Assembly: GCA_023379515.1 (NCBI GenBank)
Contig: JAMCQQ010000381.1
Location: 1-5,160 of the forward strand
Source of the DNA: Actinomycetota bacterium
GTDB lineage: Bacteria > Actinomycetota > Humimicrobiia > Humimicrobiales > Humimicrobiaceae
Direction of reading: 5' to 3'
Length of the DNA stretch: 5,160 bases
Shown: piece after piece, positions 1 to 5,107 of the stretch
Position numbering within the stretch: position 1 is the stretch's first letter
How the letters are laid out: every line of letters begins with the position of its first letter
Notes under the pieces: model-generated
What the model saw: only the letters and a program-made list of their open reading frames with translations
Told to the model about the DNA's origin: nothing
Database searches by the model: none
Program-made: the position numbers and the translations under genes

Positions 1-185
1 ATATGCTTTATTTGCTGGTTACTCCAGAAAAATTTATCTTTCAGTTTAGTTTCTATTTCGATAATAATAGCTTTAGTTATAAATACCTCCAGGCTACTTA
101 ACCGGCAAATTTTTAATATTTCTTCACATATTCTTCCTATAATAGCAGCAGAAATATAAATATTTGTGTCCAGTACTATTCTCAA
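1..185 (-). CDS. PIN-domain toxin of a type II toxin-antitoxin pair (3' end cut by window edge)
   Basis: The first 61 residues of a PIN-family endoribonuclease toxin are visible; the gene continues past position 1. The protein opens with MRIVLDTNIYISA, the classic PIN first strand, in which Asp6 is the expected first metal-binding acidic residue and Thr7/Asn8 follow it. Glu43, in the helix around residues 40-48, fits the second conserved acid. The opening and the spacing to Glu43 resemble the PIN group annotated 'putative toxin-antitoxin system toxin component' (COG1569 type). I chose a TTG start at 183-185 because AAGGAG (191-196) lies five bases upstream and this start places the LDTN motif right at the N terminus; no ATG is available there. 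The antitoxin stop codon overlaps this ribosome binding site and the genes are nine bases apart, so translation is probably coupled. Family knowledge predicts RNA cleavage with the RHH neighbour as inhibitor. The C-terminal acidic residues lie outside the window, so activity cannot be judged. Confidence 0.88.
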   Translation of the reverse strand, partial: MRIVLDTNIYISAAIIGRICEEILKICRLSSLEVFITKAIIIEIETKLKDKFFWSNQQIKH

Positions 186-194
186 GTCAACTCC

Positions 195-428
195 TTATTT
201 TTCATGCAGTATCTTGTCTATATCCTGCTCATCTTTTATCTGTAATTTCCTTGCAGTTTCATCTCCCCATTGCCTTATTCTGGACCAGTTCCGGTTGGCA
301 GAATACTGTCTGAAAGCTTCTCTGACAAGTTCACTTTTTGTTCTATTTTCCTGTAATGCTATATCTTCAATTTTCTCGTACAATTCTTTACTTAGTGAGA
401 TATTTAAAATTTTTGTAGTTCTTGGCAT
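195..428 (-). CDS. Ribbon-helix-helix (CopG-like) antitoxin
   Basis: This 77-residue protein is the DNA-binding antitoxin paired with the PIN toxin just downstream. Residues 5-15 (TKILNISLSKE) form the expected DNA-contacting beta strand, residues about 16-27 the first helix, and TKSELVREAFRQYS (30-43) the second helix, with the Thr/Ser-Glu-Leu-Val turn typical of the family. The Trp-rich and charged tail (about 48-77) is the likely toxin-binding segment; its ending, DEQDIDKILHEK, is like that of other antitoxins paired with PIN toxins. The ATG at 426-428 follows GGAGG (434-438) with a five-base gap. In this family the antitoxin normally represses its own promoter, and an inverted repeat at 455-473, just upstream, is a plausible operator. 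The size is complete for an RHH antitoxin and nothing looks broken. Confidence 0.9.
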   Translation of the reverse strand: MPRTTKILNISLSKELYEKIEDIALQENRTKSELVREAFRQYSANRNWSRIRQWGDETARKLQIKDEQDIDKILHEK

Positions 429-454
429 TAATTCCTCCGTTTTTTATTGATTTT

Positions 455-473
455 AGTAATACTTATTATTACT
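455..473. promoter_or_regulatory. Inverted repeat, candidate antitoxin operator
   Basis: AGTAATA (455-461) and its exact reverse complement TATTACT (467-473) flank a five-base spacer. The repeat lies 26 bases upstream of the antitoxin start and just downstream of a TATAAT box, so a bound protein would block early transcription. RHH antitoxins usually bind short palindromes in their own promoters. The assignment as operator is inference, and in such A/T-rich DNA a 7-bp arm could arise by chance. Confidence 0.4.
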
Positions 474-484
474 CATTAAAGTCT

Positions 485-490
485 ATTATA
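485..490 (-). promoter_or_regulatory. Candidate -10 box for the antitoxin-toxin operon
   Basis: A perfect TATAAT on the minus strand would place the transcription start near 478, giving a leader of about 50 bases before the antitoxin. No convincing -35 hexamer sits 16-18 bases upstream; a TTGAAA is present but only 12 bases away. The call rests on the -10 box and its position alone. Confidence 0.3.
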
Positions 491-574
491 ATTTTCTTAA
501 AATTTCAATAATATTTTGTATACATTTTTATATAAAGTTTCCGGTAGGTTCCGGTTCTGCTCCAATTAACAAGT

Positions 575-588
575 AATCTATATAGATT
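575..588. repeat. 14-bp perfect palindrome after the ABC permease gene
   Basis: AATCTATATAGATT is fully self-complementary and begins three bases past the permease stop codon. It has no loop and no T-run after it on the minus strand, so it is not a standard intrinsic terminator. It could be a protein-binding site or a weak RNA structure protecting the operon's 3' end. Two direct copies of TTCCGGT, ten bases apart, lie next to it at about 539-555. The rest of the 163-base gap between permease and antitoxin holds only the promoter elements listed separately. Confidence 0.4.
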
Positions 589-591
589 CAA

Positions 592-1359
592 TTAGGCAAT
601 GTCCATTTTTTTCATACGCACCACTGAAAGATAGACCAGTAAAATAATTATGCAGAGTGAAACAATAACAGTTGGTATCAAAGAACTATCAAAAATATTT
701 TTAATATCTGCGGCTTTAACAAATAGGTAATTAGGAAAATAATTTCTTACGGTTTTAAATTGATTTATAATACCCAAGCTATATGCAAGGACCAGTGTAA
801 TAATCCCCGGAACAATACCTCTTTTAAATAAACTGCTGAGATATAAAAGAAGAGATAATAGTACCGCATAATAAAGCATATAAAGAAGCGAAGATTTAAA
901 TACAGCACCAATTGTAAGCAGCCCTCCGCCAAAAAGCTTTGTTACATACAAATAATTAGTTAAGAAAGCTGTTAGAATAAAAAGAGAAATCGCAGCTAAA
1001 TAATGAATATATTTTGCAACTACCATGCCTGCAGGCTTTAATCCTCTGGAATATGGGAAAACCAGATTTTTGTTGCTGACCTCATTTGAAATAATACCCA
1101 TCAATGAAAATACGACAAAAAGCGTCCCAATTTGAAACAGATTTTTTAGCAAGCTTTGGAATGCGTCATCACGGGTAATATTGGAAATCAATGAAGTGAG
1201 GTCAGCAGGTAAGCTTGATTTTAAAACTAATGGTAATAATTTCAACATCAAAGGATCCAGCAATGCCCAGAATATAAAACCTACGGCCAGAATCAGATAT
1301 TTATGGTTTCTGAGAGATTCTTTGATCTCTTTTTTAAAGTAAGCTTTAAATGATCCCAT
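592..1359 (-). CDS. ABC-2 type transporter permease subunit
   Basis: This 255-residue integral membrane protein is the likely transmembrane partner of the ATPase encoded immediately upstream. I see about six hydrophobic spans, near residues 21-47, 73-91, 117-138, 154-177, 181-199 and 227-248, the usual ABC-2 arrangement. The stretch after span 2 (about 92-112, SNEVSNKNLVFPYSRG) matches the cytosolic coupling segment common in ABC-2 permeases, where a conserved Glu and a Pro-x-Ser-Arg-like motif occur. The N-terminal MGSFKAYFKKEIKESLR is the basic amphipathic entry helix of this family. The start overlaps the end of the ATPase gene by 14 bases and has no good ribosome binding site, so translational coupling is likely. 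The layout recalls YxlG of the Bacillus sigY operon. The substrate cannot be told from sequence; export of a peptide, lipid or antibiotic is typical of the family. Confidence 0.88.
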   Translation of the reverse strand: MGSFKAYFKKEIKESLRNHKYLILAVGFIFWALLDPLMLKLLPLVLKSSLPADLTSLISNITRDDAFQSLLKNLFQIGTLFVVFSLMGIISNEVSNKNLVFPYSRGLKPAGMVVAKYIHYLAAISLFILTAFLTNYLYVTKLFGGGLLTIGAVFKSSLLYMLYYAVLLSLLLYLSSLFKRGIVPGIITLVLAYSLGIINQFKTVRNYFPNYLFVKAADIKNIFDSSLIPTVIVSLCIIILLVYLSVVRMKKMDIA

Positions 1360-2272
1360 TTCTGTTTACTGCTTTTATAAAAATATCTTCTAAGTTACTT
1401 TTTCTGATCTGATAACTGACAACAGTATTGTCAAGCTTTGAAAGTTGTTTTAAGATTTCATTTTTCGCATAATCGATATCTTTGATATTAAGACTTATTA
1501 TTTTCCCATTTTCCTGAATGCTTTCAACCCAGCTGAATTTTTTTAACAAATCCAAATCATGTTTAGGGTCTTTTTCAAACTCAATGTCAAAGATGGGTTG
1601 CATGTAAGTTTCATATAGTTTGGATAAATCTTCAGTCAACAATATTTTACCTTCGTCTATTATACAAATTTTATCGCATACTCTTTCTGCATCATTTAAA
1701 ATATGCGTCGATAGAAAAATAGTAATGTTGTTATCCTTAAGACCCTCGATTATTTCCAGCATTTCCAATCTCCCCTCAGGATCCAAAGCTGATGCAGGCT
1801 CATCCAAAAAAAGAATTTCAGGACTATTTAAAAATGCAACGGCCAATGCCAGCCTTTGCTTCATACCTCTTGAATACCCACCAATTGGTCTTTTTGCCTG
1901 TTTTATTAATTTAACCATCCCTAAAAGGTTGGCAATCTGCTTGTCTTTATCTTTCAAGTCACGGCCTATGATTTCGACTATGAAATTTAAATATTCAAAA
2001 GCATTCATATAAGCATAAAAAGTTGGGGTTTCCGGCAGATATCCAATGGATCTCATTAATTCCTGTTTGTTTTTTAGAAATTCTTTTCCTTTTATGAATA
2101 TTTCTCCACTATTAAATCTGATCAAACCAGTCAGAATATTCATTGTAGTTGTTTTCCCTGCTCCATTTCGACCGATAAAGCCAAATACCGAGCCCTTTTC
2201 AACTTCAAAACTAATTGATTTTAATACTTCTAATTTGCCGTAATACTTTTTTAAATTAACTACTTTGATCAT
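1346..2272 (-). CDS. ABC transporter ATP-binding protein (ABC-2 exporter class)
   Basis: A 308-residue ATPase with all core motifs intact: Walker A GRNGAGKT at 34-41, signature YSRGMKQR at 133-140, Walker B EILFLDEP at 152-159 with Asp157 and catalytic Glu158, D-loop SALDP at 161-165 and H-loop His190. At the Q-loop the sequence reads YLPE (78-81), with Glu in place of Gln, as is common in the CcmA-like drug and peptide exporter branch. Residues about 218-308 are the extra C-terminal domain seen in the same branch. It should bind ATP at the inner membrane face and power the permease encoded next, with which it overlaps by 14 bases; it also overlaps the preceding PLDc_N gene by 17 bases. No strong ribosome binding site is present, consistent with coupled translation. 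The nearest named arrangement I know is YxlF in Bacillus. The substrate is unknown. Confidence 0.95.
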   Translation of the reverse strand: MIKVVNLKKYYGKLEVLKSISFEVEKGSVFGFIGRNGAGKTTTMNILTGLIRFNSGEIFIKGKEFLKNKQELMRSIGYLPETPTFYAYMNAFEYLNFIVEIIGRDLKDKDKQIANLLGMVKLIKQAKRPIGGYSRGMKQRLALAVAFLNSPEILFLDEPASALDPEGRLEMLEIIEGLKDNNITIFLSTHILNDAERVCDKICIIDEGKILLTEDLSKLYETYMQPIFDIEFEKDPKHDLDLLKKFSWVESIQENGKIISLNIKDIDYAKNEILKQLSKLDNTVVSYQIRKSNLEDIFIKAVNRNGII

Positions 2273-2501
2273 TTTCTTTGACTTTCTTTTTACCTATCGC
2301 CAGAAAAATAATCGGACCGATAATATTGATTAAAACAATAATTAAGATCCATCCCCATTTCGGTAAATATACGACTTCATTTTTTATAACCTGGATCAAA
2401 GCAAAAATCAGCAGACCATATTCGATAATAATAATCGGAATGAAAAGTGGTAAAAATCTTATTATCTCTTTCAGAATAAAATCTATGTTTTGTATTGGCA
2501 T
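2256..2501 (-). CDS. Small PLDc_N-type membrane protein, first gene of the ABC operon
   Basis: An 81-residue protein with two membrane spans (about 16-39 and 50-69) joined by a short loop containing KNEVVYLPKWGW. The second span ends in NIIGPIIFLAIGKKK, the typical ending of the PLDc_N (phospholipase D/cardiolipin synthase N-terminal) domain, which also occurs alone as small proteins beside ABC exporters. No HKD catalytic motif is present, so it is not itself a phospholipase. In Bacillus subtilis, YxlD and YxlE of the sigY operon are small proteins of this kind reported to restrain SigY, and yxlF-yxlG follow them. The gene order here matches, but no sigma factor is seen. The ATG at 2499-2501 follows a strong AAGGAGG (2512-2518) with a rather long ten-base gap, the only strong ribosome binding site in the operon. 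Its role as transporter accessory or regulator is inference. Confidence 0.8.
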   Translation of the reverse strand: MPIQNIDFILKEIIRFLPLFIPIIIIEYGLLIFALIQVIKNEVVYLPKWGWILIIVLINIIGPIIFLAIGKKKVKENDQSS

Positions 2502-2523
2502 AAGATTAGAGCCTCCTTACAGG

Positions 2524-2543
2524 ATTTCTTTTACAAAAGGAAT
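2524..2543. promoter_or_regulatory. Near-palindrome upstream of the ABC operon, candidate operator
   Basis: Read on the minus strand, ATTCCTTTTGTAAAAGAAAT is an imperfect 20-base palindrome with nine of ten base pairs matching outside the centre-plus-one-mismatch pattern: only one arm position and the central pair fail. It lies between a TATAAT box (2551-2556) and the AAGGAGG of the PLDc_N gene (2512-2518), where a repressor would block transcription. No regulator gene is in the window, so the binding protein is unknown. Confidence 0.35.
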
Positions 2544-2550
2544 TTTTCTA

Positions 2551-2571
2551 ATTATATACTGGCTTATTATA
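2551..2571 (-). promoter_or_regulatory. Two candidate -10 boxes for the ABC operon
   Basis: The minus strand carries TATAAT at 2551-2556 and again at 2566-2571. Use of the first would start transcription near 2544, directly at the edge of the near-palindrome, leaving a leader of about 40 bases. Neither has a good -35 hexamer at 17 bases; CTGACA occurs farther upstream but is 22 bases from the second box. A promoter somewhere here is likely because the operon follows a terminator-like hairpin, but the exact box is uncertain. Confidence 0.3.
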
Positions 2572-2636
2572 AAGCATAAAAGGATCCCGGGCCTGTCAGT
2601 CTTTATATTCGTATTTTGCATAAAATCATGAGAGCT

Positions 2637-2684
2637 GCAATGTCTAATCCTTGCCATGACTAGCCCCCGCAATGGCTAATCCTT
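2637..2684. repeat. Three tandem 16-bp units
   Basis: Units at 2637-2652, 2653-2668 and 2669-2684 follow each other without gaps. The outer two read GCAATGTCTAATCCTT and GCAATGGCTAATCCTT (15 of 16 identical); the middle one, GCCATGACTAGCCCCC, keeps about ten positions. The block lies between the terminator of the 284-residue protein gene and the promoter region of the ABC operon. It could be iterated binding sites or a remnant of a dispersed repeat. I see no further unit on either side. Confidence 0.6.
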
Positions 2685-2688
2685 TGTT

Positions 2689-2716
2689 AATAAAAATAAG
2701 GAAACAGCCTTTTTCC
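2689..2716 (-). terminator. Weak intrinsic terminator after the 284-residue protein gene
   Basis: On the minus strand GGAAA (2716-2712) and TTTCC (2704-2700) can pair around a seven-base loop, followed directly by the T-rich tail TTATTTTTATT (2699-2689). It begins about 22 bases after the stop codon, the right place for a terminator. The stem has only five pairs, and an alternative AAGG/CCTT stem overlaps it, so termination may be partial. Confidence 0.45.
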
Positions 2717-2738
2717 ATAAAGATATATACTTTTTAAT

Positions 2739-3593
2739 TTATTTTTTACTGGTTTTACGGCTATCGATATATTTTTTAGCTGCTTTTATGACAATACTTC
2801 CGCCTGGAAAGAGCAGCCCGGCTGCATCCGCACCCAGATCAAAAAGAAAGTCCTTATCCAGAACTTTGCCTAAATATTCGCGAAATACCCGGTTGCCACC
2901 TTTTACGGTACCTGTCAGCGCATCAATCTCGACGATACCTTCTTTTCCTTTTGATTTCCACCGGTATTGGAAAGCATAGATTGGACGGTAATATAGTTCC
3001 ACTGTTGATACATCAATTGTTTCTTCCTGAATCTTATCGGCTTGTATTCCCTTAATCATCTTGGAAAGTGTATTCCGCATAATTGCCGAAACTCGCATCT
3101 GGGGCGGTACCAGAATGGAATCCTTATGAACCATTTCTTTAAGCTCTTTTATAACCTGCTTATGAGAAAAAGATAGATAGCTGACAAGTTCCGGTTGATT
3201 CTTCCCTGTAACTGCGTCAACAAAAACCTCTTCTTTTTCTTCCTGAACACAATGTTCGGTAACAGAAAGATTAATGTATCCCCCGGTTGATTCATACTGT
3301 TTTGACATGCAGGTTACCGATTGGACCTCAGATCCGCTAGTTTCAACCTTGTATTCTGTATTTCGGTCATAAATATACCGGGCTTGCGCAATTATATGAC
3401 AGAACGGCTGATAGCGATGTTCGTGGTAAATCAGTTCAAAATCATCATCTTTTGGGTGGCTCAAAAAACTGCCGACTTTACTGATAGTGTCAAAAGCTAC
3501 GATTTTCTTTTCCCAGGCCTTCGATTCAGCACCCTGGGGAGTGAGTTGATTATCAAACAAGAGAACCCTTTGATCGGCAACAACTATTTCCAT
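2739..3593 (-). CDS. Uncharacterised 284-residue protein with two VDAxTG-like motifs
   Basis: I do not recognise this protein. It appears soluble: no signal peptide or clear membrane span, only a small, Gly-rich, weakly hydrophobic segment near the C terminus (about 252-273, including LLFPGGSIVIK) before a basic tail. The N-terminal 75 residues include an EHRYQPFCHII stretch (58-68). Two similar boxes, VFVDAVTG (123-130) and VEIDALTG (221-228), each follow a run of strand-like sequence and look like beta-hairpin ends, perhaps two copies of one fold. Between them lies a charged helical region (about 143-192). YYRPIYAFQYRW (201-212) is rich in aromatics and leads into the second box. The start is uncertain: the ATG at 3591-3593 has no visible ribosome binding site, and the frame stays open for 14 more codons to a stop at 3636-3638, with no ATG, GTG or TTG there. 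G+C is visibly higher than in neighbours (31 of 60 bases at 2881-2940 against 18 of 60 at 4021-4080), hinting at a different origin. Confidence 0.75.
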   Translation of the reverse strand: MEIVVADQRVLLFDNQLTPQGAESKAWEKKIVAFDTISKVGSFLSHPKDDDFELIYHEHRYQPFCHIIAQARYIYDRNTEYKVETSGSEVQSVTCMSKQYESTGGYINLSVTEHCVQEEKEEVFVDAVTGKNQPELVSYLSFSHKQVIKELKEMVHKDSILVPPQMRVSAIMRNTLSKMIKGIQADKIQEETIDVSTVELYYRPIYAFQYRWKSKGKEGIVEIDALTGTVKGGNRVFREYLGKVLDKDFLFDLGADAAGLLFPGGSIVIKAAKKYIDSRKTSKK

Positions 3594-3648
3594 GGCATTT
3601 TTATCTGTTTTTATAATGATAAATAAAAAGATTGTTTAATGTATATAA

Positions 3649-3715
3649 GAGGCTTTCATCTTTAAGAAAAATAAACCGTCAACTGCTGGCCAATTTATTT
3701 AAAAATTAAAGCCTC
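3649..3715. repeat. Nested inverted repeats in the leader of the 284-residue protein gene
   Basis: GAGGCTTT (3649-3656) is the exact reverse complement of AAAGCCTC (3708-3715). Inside this pair, AAATAAA (3669-3675) is the reverse complement of TTTATTT (3694-3700). Together they could fold as an outer 8-bp stem, an internal loop and an inner 7-bp stem in the mRNA leader. The arm at 3708-3715 is part of a GGGAGG sequence on the minus strand that resembles a ribosome binding site, although no ORF follows it. The long spacing makes chance pairing possible. Confidence 0.35.
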
Positions 3716-3755
3716 CCAAACATTTTGTCTTTTATTATATATTATAATAGTTTAA

Positions 3756-3785
3756 GGTAGAAATTAAGCTTTTTTATTTCTTACC
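3756..3785. repeat. Imperfect inverted repeat upstream of the TATAAT boxes
   Basis: GGTAGAAAT (3756-3764) pairs with ATTTCTTACC (3776-3785) along nine positions with a single bulged base, around an 11-base centre. No T-run follows it on the minus strand, so it is unlikely to be the terminator of the RCK gene. Its place in the -35 region of the candidate promoter at 3734-3746 suits a regulator-binding site, but that is inference. Confidence 0.35.
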
Positions 3786-3881
3786 ATTCTGCTAATACTA
3801 CGTTATTATTATACAGATGAGCCTTAAGACATCATATTGGTAAACTTATCTTTATAGATTAATTTATAATAAACTGGCACT

Positions 3882-3905
3882 GGTCCGAATCTTCTCTCCC
3901 AGCCA
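3882..3905 (+). other. tRNA 3'-end-like segment (possible remnant)
   Basis: The plus strand reads GGTCCGAATCTTCTCTCC followed by CAGCCA. This resembles the T-loop to CCA end of class II bacterial tRNAs (Ser, Leu, Tyr), in which GGTTCGAATCC and a CTCTCC-like acceptor strand lead to CCA. The T stem does not pair properly here and no matching 5' acceptor strand, D arm or anticodon arm is found upstream, so it is not a working tRNA gene. The likeness is judged from memory of tRNA consensus sequences and may be chance. Confidence 0.25.
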
Positions 3906-3961
3906 TCTCAGGCATATATGTCTTGTGTGTTTATATAAAATTTTGGGTTAAGAGTTTGCTT

Positions 3962-5107
3962 TTAAAAGATATCTTCTGAAAGAACAATAAGATTGTCTTT
4001 ATCTGAAAATTTAATCATTGATGATTTGTTGGGATTAATATAAATTCCGAAATTTTTGTTTTCCACGGATTCTTCAGATGCAATCTTGTATCCTATGGCT
4101 ACATCGTTTTTACGGCTTGCCGCCTCAATCACCGTGTAAAAGTTCATTTCAACATCTGTTACGACATAATTTTTAATATTTTTCAAGTATATCTCTGAGC
4201 CATAATCGCTCAGCAGGTCTTCAAACACAGGGTTAAGAAACTCATTCTCAGACAGTTGAGCAAGAAAAAGACTTGTCAGTTTTTCACTGACTATAAAATC
4301 ATTTACTTTAGCAACTTTTGCAAGTTCTCTATTCTGTATATCAAGTATTTCACTGGTAATAGAGAAATTTTTGTTATTTTTTTCTGCAATATCCCGCAGG
4401 TGTATAAGTGTCATAAGGGTAATAGAGTCTGCTTCCTGTACATCAATGTCATGATATCCAAGAACAACTACATGGCTATATTCTCTTAAAATAAACTCTT
4501 GTAAGAAATCATAATCTGTAGTGTCACCTTTTATAAACTCGAGCTGTACATAATCATCAAAGATTTTTTCAATATTGTCTAAATTAGCCATTACGGTTAT
4601 CCTGGTGTCTTTTGGAACATAATTATTCAATTCATCGATTATAATCTTTCCGCTATCATTCCAGCCTAAAATTAAAATATTTTGTACACTAGCTCCTTTA
4701 GAAATTGAAGGCTTGATGAAATCTTCTTTAAAATGATAATTGTCTGGTTTTTCAGAAATTATAATTGAAGTATCGCTTGCGCTTACAGCAATAATTTTGT
4801 CTTCAGCTTTGAAAATAGTATCCATTGGAGGATTCAACTTAACCTTTTCACCAGAACTGATGCCTATTATTGAGGAATCCTCAAACATCTGTAAAATCTG
4901 TTTAAAGCTCTTTCCTGCAAGTTCTTTGACCTCCCGCATATGAATCTCGTCGCCCTCAAAGCTTAATAATTCATTATACACAATGGAAAGGCCAGGCTGA
5001 TGGCATGTGTGAGCAATCAGCTCGGCAATAAATTTTTTATTTAAGATGAATTTAGCTTGTCCCTGTCCGGCAATTTTCCCGGTTGCTATATTTTTATATT
5101 TTTTCAT
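3962..5107 (-). CDS. N-terminally truncated CASTOR/POLLUX-type RCK (TrkA-N) channel protein
   Basis: These 381 residues match the C-terminal part of CASTOR/POLLUX-related putative ion channels, whose full-length forms have a membrane pore followed by two RCK domains. Residues 1-35 are the end of the first Rossmann lobe; 37-56 (HQPGLSIVYNELLSFEGDEI) is the hallmark stretch; 57-118 is the first C-lobe, with LNPPMDTIFKAEDKIIAVS. The second Rossmann fold starts at NILILGWNDSG (143-153), continues through KGDTTDYDFLQE (193-204) and SHVVVLGYHD (211-220), and ends near 288; 303-381 is the second C-lobe. No membrane span exists. Residues 259-308 of RCK2 align with 5-57 of the N terminus, which shows the ORF begins about two-thirds of the way into RCK1. 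The ATG at 5105-5107 lacks a ribosome binding site, and the same frame is closed by a stop at 5153-5155. It is probably a decayed gene or a 3' fragment of a split gene; a stand-alone regulatory subunit is possible but less likely. Confidence 0.8.
   Translation of the reverse strand: MKKYKNIATGKIAGQGQAKFILNKKFIAELIAHTCHQPGLSIVYNELLSFEGDEIHMREVKELAGKSFKQILQMFEDSSIIGISSGEKVKLNPPMDTIFKAEDKIIAVSASDTSIIISEKPDNYHFKEDFIKPSISKGASVQNILILGWNDSGKIIIDELNNYVPKDTRITVMANLDNIEKIFDDYVQLEFIKGDTTDYDFLQEFILREYSHVVVLGYHDIDVQEADSITLMTLIHLRDIAEKNNKNFSITSEILDIQNRELAKVAKVNDFIVSEKLTSLFLAQLSENEFLNPVFEDLLSDYGSEIYLKNIKNYVVTDVEMNFYTVIEAASRKNDVAIGYKIASEESVENKNFGIYINPNKSSMIKFSDKDNLIVLSEDIF

Larger units (their letters stand above)
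3594..3961. other. 368-base gap without a gene, bearing inverted repeats
   Basis: No ORF of useful length exists here on either strand. The gap separates two minus-strand genes and should hold the promoter of the 284-residue protein gene. TATAAT hexamers on the minus strand at 3741-3746 and 3734-3739 are the best -10 candidates and would give a leader of roughly 140 bases, but neither has a fair -35 box. No G+C-rich terminator hairpin follows the RCK gene's stop codon. The inverted repeats and the tRNA-like segment are listed separately. Confidence 0.6.

Noticed and set aside
166..450. 94-codon plus-strand ORF over the antitoxin gene
   Set aside because: It is antisense to the RHH antitoxin, has a Ser/Cys/Phe-rich composition typical of antisense reading, and has no ribosome binding site.
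1620..2243. Plus-strand ORFs opposite the ABC ATPase
   Set aside because: They are complementary to a clear ATPase gene with all motifs intact and show no domain or start signal of their own.
2278..2631. 117-codon plus-strand ORF across the PLDc_N gene and its promoter region
   Set aside because: It is mostly antisense to the PLDc_N gene; its hydrophobicity mirrors the complementary membrane codons, and there is no ribosome binding site.
2637..2684. Tandem repeats as a CRISPR array
   Set aside because: The units are only 16 bases, directly adjacent with no spacers, and no cas gene is present.
287..3198. Shared AGTTCCGGTTG at about 287-297 and 3187-3197
   Set aside because: Both copies lie inside coding sequence of unrelated genes, are only 11 bases long and look like coincidence.
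3677..3682. Minus-strand TTGACG as a -35 box for the orphan gene
   Set aside because: The bases 16-18 positions downstream (ATGAAA and neighbours) do not resemble a -10 box.
3848..3921. 18-codon minus-strand ORF (MPEMAGREDSDQ...) in the gap
   Set aside because: It resembles the spurious peptides read from the complement of tRNA 3' ends and has no ribosome binding site.
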